32,094 bases of DNA, taken from Deltaproteobacteria bacterium. Its GTDB lineage: Bacteria > Desulfobacterota > DSM-4660 > Desulfatiglandales > B25-G16. Of this stretch, positions 26,505 through 32,094 are shown piece by piece. The DNA lies in the NCBI GenBank assembly GCA_018400255.1, contig JAGYMO010000283.1:1-32094 (forward strand). Direction: 5' to 3'. How positions within the stretch are numbered: the stretch's first letter is position 1; every line of letters starts with the position of its first letter. A program made the translations under genes and the position numbers. The notes under the pieces were generated by a model. The model did no database searches and was not told the DNA's origin. It saw only the letters and a program-made list of their open reading frames with translations.

Positions 26505-26922
26505 TGAAGACTGAAGGCTGAAATATTTCAACCAACGCGTAATGATTGAATCAAACCATTAAGAACCTTCTCCGTTTCGATTACCGCAGGTTCAATGAGA
26601 GAAAAATCATCGTTGAGCAAGAAGCCCAAACGTTGAGATAAACTTATTTGATAATGAAGTTCTCTCAATGACCCCAACGCTATGTAAAGAAAACGCAGGT
26701 AATCGGCCTGACTATCCCGTGCGCATCCTTCAATAATGTTAGAAGGGACAGAAATTGCTGCCCGCCTCATTTGAGCAGTCAAACCATACAGCTCTTCCCT
26801 CGGAAACCTTGCGGTCACCCTGTAGGCCAATAATGCCAAATCATCAGCCAACTCAAAAGCGCGGAGTTTTGTGTGATCACGCATGTTTTATTCCTATCAG
26901 GCTTCTACCTTCAGTCTATCTA
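26505..26922. mobile_element. Candidate small element: four-helix-bundle gene framed by inverted heptamer repeats
   Basis: Left arm: three consecutive heptamers TGAAGAC, TGAAGGC, TGAAATA at 26505-26525. Right arm: CTTCTAC, CTTCAGT, CTATCTA at 26902-26922, which read as the inverse. GACTGAAGG (26509-26517) and CCTTCAGTC (26908-26916) are a perfect 9-bp inverted pair. The arms sit 3 nt from the stop and 18 nt from the start of the enclosed gene, so gene and repeats look like one compact unit of about 420 bp. No target duplication was identified, and mobility is inferred. Confidence 0.45.
26528..26884 (-). CDS. Four-helix-bundle protein (23S rRNA intervening-sequence / Avd-like family)
   Basis: 118 aa, compact helical. 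The family core is visible: KLRAFELADDLALLAYRVTARFP in two parts, then LTAQMRRAAISVPSNIIEG, then DYLRFLYIALGSLRELHYQI and a final helix ending near QSLRV. The family was first found as ORFs in 23S rRNA intervening sequences and is structurally related to the Avd accessory protein of diversity-generating retroelements. It is otherwise mostly orphan genes of unknown function. No rRNA or reverse transcriptase is in this window. It is bounded tightly by inverted heptamer repeats (separate entry). Confidence 0.85.
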   Translation of the reverse strand: MRDHTKLRAFELADDLALLAYRVTARFPREELYGLTAQMRRAAISVPSNIIEGCARDSQADYLRFLYIALGSLRELHYQISLSQRLGFLLNDDFSLIEPAVIETEKVLNGLIQSLRVG

Positions 26923-27450
26923 CCTGGATAACAATTCTCATTTTATAATAAAAACGAAGATTTTGCAAGGGACTAAGTTGGCTGCAAGAAATACCAGCAC
27001 CCCCATGAAATCATAACTTCATTGATAAATTAACTTAAGATTTTCATCCGTGACTACTCTGTTCCGTTGCTGCTGGTCTGCTTATTGCTGGTTGTTTGGG
27101 GCTAACCTGTTTGAAAAAGATGGTGCCATTTCACTGGGTTTACGAGTAGTACCAGTTCCATCATAGCTCAAGTTACCTCCGAGGTTTAAAAAGGATTTGC
27201 AGGATTTTTAGGATAGAAGATGACATGGTTTTTTCAAAGCGCCAGGGGACTATCTTTAAGTATCAAATCAGGGTTTAATGAGATATAAATGGGCTTCAGG
27301 TGTACCTGTTTCATCTTTCACTGCATAATCCGGGTTCAATTCATATCTTGTAGAGGCGCATCTGCTATTAGGCGCACTAATCAACCACGCGATTCCCTGC
27401 ATCGGCCAAATAAGCCTGGTGGCGAATAAAAACGCTGCACCCTGAAAAGC
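26923..27450. other. Non-coding gap before hisF, degenerate short repeats
   Basis: No gene is supported on either strand. A 9-bp unit is repeated three times at 27192-27218 (AGGATTTGC, AGGATTTTT, AGGATAGAA). The rest shows no RNA gene, and I could not assign a terminator for the leftward hisF-like gene. Confidence 0.4.
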
Positions 27451-28212
27451 TCAAAGGACTGCAACACCCTGTCCACGGAGGTATTCTTTTAACTCTCCGA
27501 TTTCAATGATCCCGAAATGGAATACGGATGCAGCAAGCAAGATTGTAGCACCTGCTTGCACTGCCTGATAAAAATGAAGCAGTTCACCTGCTCCACCGGA
27601 GGCCACCACATCGGCAGAGACCGCACCCTTGATTGCTCTAATCACCGGCAGATCATAGCCGGTCCGCACCCCGTCTCCTGCTTTGCTTGTAGGAAGAATA
27701 ACCGACACGCCGTAACCGTCAACGCGCCTTGCCCACTCGATTGCATCTGCACCGGTTGCTGACCGTCCACCATCAATATAAACTTCATAGCCTGATGGCA
27801 TAGCAGCATTCTGATCTACATCAATGGCCACCGTCACCTTCTCAGGACCCAGCTTTTTAACCATTTCTTTGACCACTTCAGGCCTCCGAAAGGCAGCACT
27901 GCTGGTCGATATTTTGTTTGCTCCTGCTCTGAGCACTAACTCAGCCGATTTTACATCAGATATACCTCCGCCAACAGTGAATGGAACAGTTGCCACTTCG
28001 GCCACACGTTTAACCACGTCGAGCATCGTGGCCCTGCCTTCCACCGTAGCAGTGATATCCAGAAGCGCTAGTTCGTCGGCACCAGTTTCACAATACGCTC
28101 GTGCGCATTCCACAGGATCACCGGCGTCTTGTATGTCAACGAAATGGACACCCTTGACAACTCGTCCGTTCCGCATATCCAGGCAGGGCATGATTCTAAT
28201 TACTTGATCCAA
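27451..28212 (-). CDS. hisF: HisF-like imidazole glycerol phosphate synthase cyclase subunit
   Basis: TIM-barrel cyclase of histidine synthesis, 253 aa. With HisH it converts PRFAR and glutamine-derived ammonia to imidazole glycerol phosphate and AICAR. Both catalytic aspartates are present: Asp12 in IMPCLDMRNGRVVKGV and Asp131 in VTVAIDVDQN. Phosphate-binding elements FTVGGGIS and VVASGGAGELLHFY are intact. The loop usually written LTSMDRDGTKDG is here LPTSKAGDGVRTG (about 173-185), so the usual Asp-Arg pair is lost while GDG remains. No other his gene is nearby. The start is TTG 28212, backed by AGGAGG (28219-28224) six nt upstream. It could be a true HisF of a lineage variant or a paralogue. 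Confidence 0.8.
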   Translation of the reverse strand: MDQVIRIMPCLDMRNGRVVKGVHFVDIQDAGDPVECARAYCETGADELALLDITATVEGRATMLDVVKRVAEVATVPFTVGGGISDVKSAELVLRAGANKISTSSAAFRRPEVVKEMVKKLGPEKVTVAIDVDQNAAMPSGYEVYIDGGRSATGADAIEWARRVDGYGVSVILPTSKAGDGVRTGYDLPVIRAIKGAVSADVVASGGAGELLHFYQAVQAGATILLAASVFHFGIIEIGELKEYLRGQGVAVL

Positions 28213-28471
28213 TGTATTCCTCCTCGTTGTGTTGTTATATCAATGTATCCTTTTGCCTCATCATCTATAAAGGGTCATGACAGTACGTGTAATGTATGTG
28301 GCCAATAATATTCGCCAAATACCCCAACTCCCTCTTCGTCTATGCCTCCTAACAGTGGACAGATTTGGGGCGGAGCATTGTACGTCAACCCTCTTATAAA
28401 AGGTAAAAAGCTGTTAAATATCAAGCAATTGAAAAAATAGGAAAAAAGCTCGATCCCGCTTCACTGATTTG

Positions 28472-28888
28472 CTAACCCTTTATTGCTATGTTGTTTTCCC
28501 GGCACCATGCTTTCAGTGCCGCTTGCTGCCTGTTGTTTTCGAATTCGTACCAATCTTTTAGGACGCCCCTTCTTTCCAGAAGATCTTTATATCTTGAATA
28601 TGCGCCCCTTCGGCGAAAAATTCCATAAACCTTATCCAGCTCTTCCGGCAAGTATTTTGATGTGAATTCAATTACCAGGGGCTTGCCAAGATCGAGTGCA
28701 TTTTTATGAGGTATGGTTATGTACTTATCGGGATCATCGATGTCTTCCGGAAGCTCATCAAAATCAGCCATTTCAGAGGCATAGAATATTTCTCCTGTTT
28801 CCTTGCACAGGTAGGCGCTATTCATATACGGCTGATCCATACTTGCAAATAAGAATGCATTTTCAATATCATCAAATAAAACAGCCAT
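28472..28888 (-). CDS. UPF0158 family protein
   Basis: 138 aa, acidic, cytoplasmic, function unknown. The N-terminal AYLCKETGEIFYASE, the DELPEDIDDPDKYITIPHKNALDLG segment (in two parts) and the C-terminal GAYSRYKDLLERRG plus WCRENNI match the UPF0158 pattern. It is leftmost of a run of small accessory genes all on the minus strand. GTTAACC lies 21 nt upstream of its start region, similar to junctions before its neighbours. Confidence 0.8.
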   Translation of the reverse strand: MAVLFDDIENAFLFASMDQPYMNSAYLCKETGEIFYASEMADFDELPEDIDDPDKYITIPHKNALDLGKPLVIEFTSKYLPEELDKVYGIFRRRGAYSRYKDLLERRGVLKDWYEFENNRQQAALKAWCRENNIAIKG

Positions 28889-28965
28889 AAGATATTCATC
28901 TTTTTTGAGGTTAACAGTAAAACTGTAACAGGGGACATCAAATTATAAGGCGTATTGTATCTACA

Positions 28966-29115
28966 CAGCCACGAAGACATGAAGAAAAGATTGATATCGC
29001 TATAACAATGCACATATGTGATCAGGTTTTCTCACTGCTATTACTGCACCGCATATCAAGGAGGCCCATCCATGCAGTAATTTCATACTCTTTGTGGCTT
29101 AATGCCTTTGCGGCA
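28966..29115. repeat. Nested inverted-repeat (foldback) element
   Basis: The outer arms are near-identical inverted copies: AGCCACGAAGACATGAAG at about 28967-28984, and on the other strand AGCCACAAAGAGTATGAA at about 29082-29099. Inside, ATTACTGCA (29040-29048) and TGCAGTAAT (29073-29081) form a perfect 9-bp inverted pair. The outer arm resembles the degenerate cacgaag/ctttgcgg-type intergenic repeats seen widely in environmental bacterial genomes. It fills most of the spacer between the UPF0158 and pRiA4b-like genes. Confidence 0.5.
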
Positions 29116-29136
29116 CTATACCTGAGTGGCTGCGAT

Positions 29137-29180
29137 TTATTCGTATTCATCATCGTATTCATCATCGTATTCATCATCAT
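29137..29180. repeat. 12-bp tandem repeat encoding an acidic tail
   Basis: A unit close to CGTATTCATCAT is repeated three to four times and encodes DDEY repeats at the C-terminus of the pRiA4b-like protein. Changes in copy number would keep the frame and lengthen or shorten the acidic tail. Confidence 0.8.
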
Positions 29181-29622
29181 AGTCTGGATATTGAGGTGGA
29201 GATTCGCCAACTGCATTGATTACTTTAATATGCTTCTTCTTAGAATTAGTTTCAGTAATTTTTTGTACCTTAATTCGATGCCACCAATCATCACCAAAAT
29301 CAAAAAGATAATGAAAAACATCCTTCTCATTCAAACTGACATCACCGATTCGGGTCTTGGTTGTCGGTTCTTTCATTTTTTCAAAACCCATTATATCCTC
29401 TACACTCATCGGGTGCGTTATTTCCGGTGCATCATAAATGTCCCTTATGTTTTTGGTATCTTTCCTGGTGATGAAAAATGAATAAAGGTGCTCATCGTAT
29501 CTGTCGAATGCCTGGAAAATCGCTTCATGAAAATCATCAAAGGTGCAATTCTCGGAAGCTTCAATTATTCGATATAAATTTGGTATCCCTATTATAGACA
29601 CCCTGAACTGATATATCTTCAT
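29137..29622 (-). CDS. Plasmid pRiA4b ORF-3-like protein
   Basis: 161 aa, function unknown. The family core is clear: YQFRVSIIGIPNLYRIIEA, then FDDFHEAIFQAFDRYDEHLY, and LFDFGDDWWHRIKVQKI. The family is common in accessory and plasmid DNA. The C-terminus ends in a strongly acidic Asp-Glu-Tyr repeat encoded by a 12-bp tandem repeat, not part of the family core. AGGAA upstream supports the ATG at 29622. Confidence 0.85.
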   Translation of the reverse strand: MKIYQFRVSIIGIPNLYRIIEASENCTFDDFHEAIFQAFDRYDEHLYSFFITRKDTKNIRDIYDAPEITHPMSVEDIMGFEKMKEPTTKTRIGDVSLNEKDVFHYLFDFGDDWWHRIKVQKITETNSKKKHIKVINAVGESPPQYPDYDDEYDDEYDDEYE

Positions 29623-29650
29623 TTCTTCATTCCTATGCAGTTAACGTTGC

Positions 29651-29693
29651 GCGTAACGGGCAACAAGGGCATATGCGGCATTGCCTTGGTGCC
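29651..29693. repeat. Palindromic spacer, possible cassette junction
   Basis: GGCAACAAGG (29659-29668) pairs with CCTTGGTGCC (29684-29693) with one mismatch. GCATATGC at 29669-29676 is itself palindromic. The left side begins GCGTAAC and the element contains CGGCATTGC, both shared with the spacer near 30160. It lies about 30-70 nt upstream of the pRiA4b-like gene. Confidence 0.4.
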
Positions 29694-29871
29694 ACTCCTT
29701 TAATTGCCCTGATTATACCAGACCAATATCGGATTGACAATAGAACATGTTGTTGCTCTCATAACGCAAAGCTGAATCTGGGCTCATTACGGAAGCTGGA
29801 TAAGACTCAAAGGATGACGCCTCTTGTTGCCCCCTTGATGCGCTTCTTGTATGCCTATCCCTGATTTAAAC

Positions 29872-30123
29872 TTATAAAGTAGTTTTTGGTAAAGCATTCA
29901 AGGAAGATACAAACTTTTTCTGATCGTATGGTCTGCCTTGTTTCAGAATTTCGAATATCTCGGATGCTACAACAATCCCGATCAAATTCTTTGCTTCCTT
30001 TTCGGTATAGCCTTCAGTGATTAACCGATTGAATGTTTGCTTTGTTTCAGGAGGATCATTCCCATTGATCTGGTTCTCAACTACTTCCATAATTGCAGCA
30101 TTCAGAATTTTGCTCTTCTTCAT
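29872..30123 (-). CDS. Small helical hypothetical protein
   Basis: 83 aa, no family that I can name with confidence. The sequence is predicted helical throughout. EVVENQINGNDPPETKQTFN followed by RLITEGYTEKEAKNLIGIVV resembles a small widespread group of bacterial proteins with a VENQ...DPPEV...RL..EG..E.EA pattern. A GGAG ribosome site lies 9 nt before the ATG. Genes on both sides are also small and of accessory type. Confidence 0.6.
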   Translation of the reverse strand: MKKSKILNAAIMEVVENQINGNDPPETKQTFNRLITEGYTEKEAKNLIGIVVASEIFEILKQGRPYDQKKFVSSLNALPKTTL

Positions 30124-30154
30124 TCAAAGTCTCCAATACATATAGGTGTATAAG

Positions 30155-30214
30155 GGCCTGCGTAACAGGCCGGCATTGCAACGTAGCGGAAAACCCGGCC
30201 CTTGTTGACCAAGG
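30155..30214. repeat. Multiple overlapping palindromes, possible cassette junction
   Basis: GGCCTG (30155-30160) and CAGGCC (30166-30171) form a perfect hairpin with a CGTAA loop. AACAGGCCGG (30164-30173) pairs with CCGGCCCTTGTT (30195-30206) with a two-base bulge. CCTTG and CAAGG (30200-30214) form a third hairpin. Unequal arms with extrahelical bases are typical of integron attC sites. The outer boxes here match the consensus only partly. Confidence 0.4.
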
Positions 30215-30293
30215 TGTTATTTTTCAGGCTGTTCCGTTTGTGCCAGAATTCAATAAAGGCATTTCGGTCAATCAATTTTTCATTTATACCAAC

Positions 30294-30590
30294 CTACTGC
30301 TTTTGCGATTCTTCCTGTTGTATTTGACGGAGCCTCTTGTTCATACCTTGAATTCCTATCGGTAGAAGAATACCGTATGGAAGCCATAGGAGCCATTTAT
30401 ATGGAAATGCAAGAAATAAAAGAAGGGTTATGAAAATAATACCAAAAACCCAAAAGATTACCGATGCCTTTATAATGAATGTCCGTTCTTTTGGGCCATG
30501 TGTGTTTTTAATGCTGAAATAGGTTCCGATAGCTCCTCCAGCCACACCGATAATGCCGCCTATAATTCCACCAATTAAACCAGCGTTCAT
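30294..30590 (-). CDS. Small membrane protein, hypothetical
   Basis: 98 aa. The N-terminus is a glycine-rich hydrophobic segment (MNAGLIGGIIGGIIGVAGGA) and two further helices lie in the middle (SVIFWVFGIIFITLLLFLAF and WLLWLPYGILLPIGIQG), separated by a short charged loop. The C-terminus is basic and glutamine-rich, probably cytoplasmic. I know similar short proteins as orphan genes but no function. An AGAGAGG ribosome site precedes the ATG, and CGTTAGCA lies a further 12-20 nt upstream. Confidence 0.65.
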   Translation of the reverse strand: MNAGLIGGIIGGIIGVAGGAIGTYFSIKNTHGPKERTFIIKASVIFWVFGIIFITLLLFLAFPYKWLLWLPYGILLPIGIQGMNKRLRQIQQEESQKQ

Positions 30591-30612
30591 TTTTTACCTC
30601 TCTATTCTGTGC

Positions 30613-30652
30613 TAACGCTGAATTGTGCGGTGCGGCTTTTTGCATCCGCACC
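30613..30652. repeat. GC-rich hairpin spacer, possible cassette junction
   Basis: GGTGCGG (30629-30635) and CCGCACC (30646-30652) form a perfect seven-pair hairpin with the loop CTTTTTGCAT. TAACG at 30613-30617 marks the side nearest the membrane-protein gene. It lies between brnA and that gene. A leftward terminator is the main alternative. Confidence 0.4.
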
Positions 30653-30686
30653 CGTGACATCTTTTGCTTCATTTGATCATTTGATA

Positions 30687-30953
30687 TTAGTGACGTAGTT
30701 CCGCGTTAATTTTTTCAGAAATAAATATTTTCAATAGTGACTGGTAAGGAATATCACGTTTGTTTGCGAGTACTTTCAACTCTTCAATCATTGATTCAGG
30801 CAAACGAAGGGATATTGATCTGGTTGAAGGTTTCAACTTCGGCAAAACCGTCTCTTCGGCATCAGACCAATCCAGGCATTCTGAAGAATCGGGTTCTTGC
30901 CAAAAAAGCCGCTCCTCAGGTTCATCTTTAAGTTTGGGTATTTTCTTTATCAT
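30687..30953 (-). CDS. brnA: BrnA-like antitoxin
   Basis: 88 aa. The C-terminal half is a ribbon-helix-helix domain: STRSISLRLPESMIEELKVL, then ANKRDIPYQSLLKIFISEKI, typical of BrnA/CopG antitoxins that bind both the toxin and the operon promoter. The N-terminal acidic segment (EPDSSECLDWSDAEETVLPK) is the expected toxin-wrapping part. Its ATG overlaps the stop of an upstream BrnT-like reading frame (ATGA), the normal toxin-antitoxin arrangement, but that toxin is broken. This leaves an orphan antitoxin. Confidence 0.8.
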   Translation of the reverse strand: MIKKIPKLKDEPEERLFWQEPDSSECLDWSDAEETVLPKLKPSTRSISLRLPESMIEELKVLANKRDIPYQSLLKIFISEKINAELRH

Positions 30954-31095
30954 TTTTTATGCCTTTCTATTTCCGACTCGGTCATGTACCGTGCAGAAAT
31001 GATCCTGATTTTCTCATTTCGAACGGTGAATACTGCAAAAAGCAAGCGATCTATATTTGTCCGACCGCGATAATGCGGTCAGCCCTTGAAATTTG
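30950..31095 (-). pseudogene. Decayed BrnT-like toxin
   Basis: Directly upstream of brnA the minus strand encodes GRTNIDRLLFAVFTVRN followed by EKIRIISARYMTESEIERHK, the C-terminal half of a BrnT-type ribonuclease toxin (RIISAR is the family signature). The preceding residues DRIIAVG, which should join it, are in another frame, so a one-base frameshift lies near 31064-31072. No N-terminal half is seen further upstream. The stop codon overlaps the brnA ATG. A perfect GACCGC/GCGGTC inverted pair lies at the break. Confidence 0.62.
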
Positions 31096-31151
31096 AAAAA
31101 ATTGTAATTGCTCGCTAGTTTATTTCTCTAATCTTACTATATAGTTTTGCT

Positions 31152-31760
31152 TTATAACTTTAGGCCTATTTCCCAAGCCTTGCCTAGGTACTTATTTTTT
31201 TTCCGCTTGAGATTTAAGAATCGAGAGTCAGTAAATACTATTTTACTGATGACTTTTGCTTTAATCTTGCGAGTATAATGGTTCATCGCCCTCAATGTAT
31301 TTTTGCTTTCATCCATAAGTAGATTAAAAGGCCACGGTGTCGTACAAGAGGTAATAAATATTGCCTTTTTGCCTTCCATGCGCGCACGAGGCCCAAAACC
31401 AAGCGGGAGTTTCTTGCCAAATAATTCCTTACCCTCACCATGGGACATCGCTAATCCACATTGCCTGTCAAAAAATGTTTTCATAATACCCGAAACATTA
31501 GACCAATATGTTGGAGAAGCAAGAACCAGCACATCTGCATCTTTTACTTTTTCAAAAATCAAATTAAAATCATCTTTTAATACGCATTTTCCATTCCTTT
31601 CGCATGACCAACAACCAAGGCAATAATCTAGTTTATAGTCATATAGGTTTATTAGACTCGTCGTATGTCCGTTGGCCTTAGCGCCTTCTAAAACTTTACT
31701 TGCTAAAGCACTTACTAGTCCATTTTTTCTTTTTGTGCCGACGATAGCTAACAGATTCAT
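31152..31760 (-). CDS. Iron-sulfur flavoprotein / NADPH-dependent FMN reductase family
   Basis: Flavodoxin-fold protein of 202 aa. The FMN phosphate loop lies in AIVGTKRKNGLVSAL at the N-terminus. A compact cysteine cluster follows: Cys47, Cys50, Cys53 and Cys59 (YCLGCWSCERNGKCVLKDD), the CX2CX2CX5C spacing known to bind a [4Fe-4S] cluster in Isf proteins. LASPTYWSNVSGIMKTFFDR is the family flavin and dimer segment. It probably shuttles electrons or scavenges oxygen or peroxide in an anaerobe; the partner is unknown. AAGGAGAT upstream gives a strong ribosome site that overlaps the attC-like box at 31777. Confidence 0.8.
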   Translation of the reverse strand: MNLLAIVGTKRKNGLVSALASKVLEGAKANGHTTSLINLYDYKLDYCLGCWSCERNGKCVLKDDFNLIFEKVKDADVLVLASPTYWSNVSGIMKTFFDRQCGLAMSHGEGKELFGKKLPLGFGPRARMEGKKAIFITSCTTPWPFNLLMDESKNTLRAMNHYTRKIKAKVISKIVFTDSRFLNLKRKKNKYLGKAWEIGLKL

Positions 31761-31776
31761 TTTTTATTTTTTATCT

Positions 31777-31841
31777 CCTTAACGTCTAAGGAGCAAGTCA
31801 GCCGCGCGGTTTTTGCGTAAACTGAATTTGCCATGTTATGC
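31777..31841. repeat. attC-like site between methyltransferase and flavoprotein genes
   Basis: The 65-bp segment runs from CCTTAAC (31777-31783) to GTTATGC (31835-31841). These are close to the RYYYAAC and GTTRRRY boxes of integron attC sites. The inner arms CAAGTCAG and CTGAATTTG pair with a bulge. It starts 8 nt after the methyltransferase stop, and the flavoprotein ribosome site follows at once, as in a gene cassette. Boxes are imperfect and no integrase is visible. Confidence 0.4.
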
Positions 31842-31848
31842 ACCAATT

Positions 31849-32094
31849 TTAATGCTTTCTACACTTTAGATATAATGCTTTTGTTTTCTCTCCTATAAGT
31901 TGAATGTCATCCACCGTGAAACCAGCGCTTTTCACAAGGGCAGAAAATCCATCGGGAGATATGCTGCTTCGCACATGACGCGGTGGTATACCCAATTGCT
32001 TAAGATACCTTATACCTAATTTTATTTTTTCAAAAAAGCTCATACCATAACCCGTATAGTCTACAGCAAGCAACAGACCTCCAGGTTTTAAAAC
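31849..32094 (-). CDS. SAM-dependent methyltransferase, C-terminal fragment (cut by window edge)
   Basis: The frame is open to the right edge. The visible 82 residues begin VLKPGGLLLAVDYTGYGMSF, the strand-5 region after motif III of class I SAM methyltransferases, and continue through SSISPDGFSALVKSAGFTVD to the end. The pattern SPDGFSALVKSAGF is typical of the last helix and strand. The SAM-binding half lies outside the window, so the substrate cannot be judged. Confidence 0.7.
   Translation of the reverse strand, partial: VLKPGGLLLAVDYTGYGMSFFEKIKLGIRYLKQLGIPPRHVRSSISPDGFSALVKSAGFTVDDIQLIGEKTKALYLKCRKH

Noticed and set aside
26885-27450. Diversity-generating retroelement linked to the Avd-like protein
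   Set aside because: No reverse transcriptase, template repeat or variable repeat is present nearby, so the protein is treated as an orphan of the wider four-helix-bundle family.
28355-28395. Possible insertion-sequence end before hisF (GGACAGATTTGGGGCGGA)
   Set aside because: It resembles some transposon ends by eye, but I found no matching opposite end, transposase fragment or target duplication.
1-32094. CRISPR array, tRNA or rRNA genes
   Set aside because: I saw no regularly spaced direct repeats, no recognisable tRNA T-loop and acceptor pattern, and no rRNA segments in the intergenic regions I read.

Overview
The window reads as chromosomal DNA of a Gram-negative anaerobe, most likely a deltaproteobacterium in the broad sense (Desulfobacterota or relatives). 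The signs are an RND efflux operon with its own outer-membrane lipoprotein, an MJ0042-type zinc-ribbon membrane protein, a J-domain protein, a selenium operon with a selenocysteine-containing SelD, and a trehalose cluster with a DUF5752 protein. This placement is inference; no rRNA or other phylogenetic marker is present, and I recognised no tRNA gene.

Layout. 1-4.9 kb (+): AT-rich leader, hpt, a zinc-ribbon membrane protein, serS and an M20 peptidase. 5.0-11.0 kb (-): a tight operon of membrane-fusion protein, RND pump and TolC-like lipoprotein, whose genes overlap by 4 and 1 nt. 11.6-13.2 kb (-): a J-domain protein with a Gly-Met-Arg repeat tail and an ADP-ribosylglycohydrolase. 13.5-14.6 kb (+): gpsA. 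14.6-15.15 kb: non-coding, with a GC-rich block of three consecutive hairpins. 15.15-19.34 kb (+): selenium operon of YedE-type transporter, TusA/SirA-like protein, DUF3343 protein, a ribokinase-fold protein fused to a DUF1858-type domain, and selD. selD is interrupted by an in-frame TGA read as selenocysteine; its true start is 18293. 19.36-19.64 kb (-): remnant of a hybrid histidine kinase. 19.85-21.7 kb (+): motB-like then motA-like genes, in reversed order. 21.8-26.3 kb (-): DUF5752 protein, TreT-like glycosyltransferase, OtsB and OtsA. 26.5-26.9 kb (-): a four-helix-bundle gene framed by inverted heptamer repeats. 27.45-28.2 kb (-): orphan hisF-like gene. 28.47-32.09 kb (-): small accessory genes (UPF0158, pRiA4b ORF-3-like, two small hypotheticals, BrnA antitoxin with a decayed BrnT, an iron-sulfur flavoprotein, a methyltransferase fragment) separated by palindromic spacers that look like gene-cassette junctions.

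How the genes work together. The selenium operon plausibly imports or handles a reduced selenium species, carries it on thiol proteins and supplies it to SelD, which makes selenophosphate for selenocysteine. SelD itself needs selenocysteine, so the locus may be self-reinforcing. The trehalose cluster encodes both the two-step OtsA/OtsB route and a one-step TreT-type route. The strongest items for follow-up are the selenoprotein SelD with its fused kinase neighbour, the four-helix-bundle element with heptamer inverted repeats, and the cassette-like right end. Similarity statements come from reading sequence and recalling families; no search was run.
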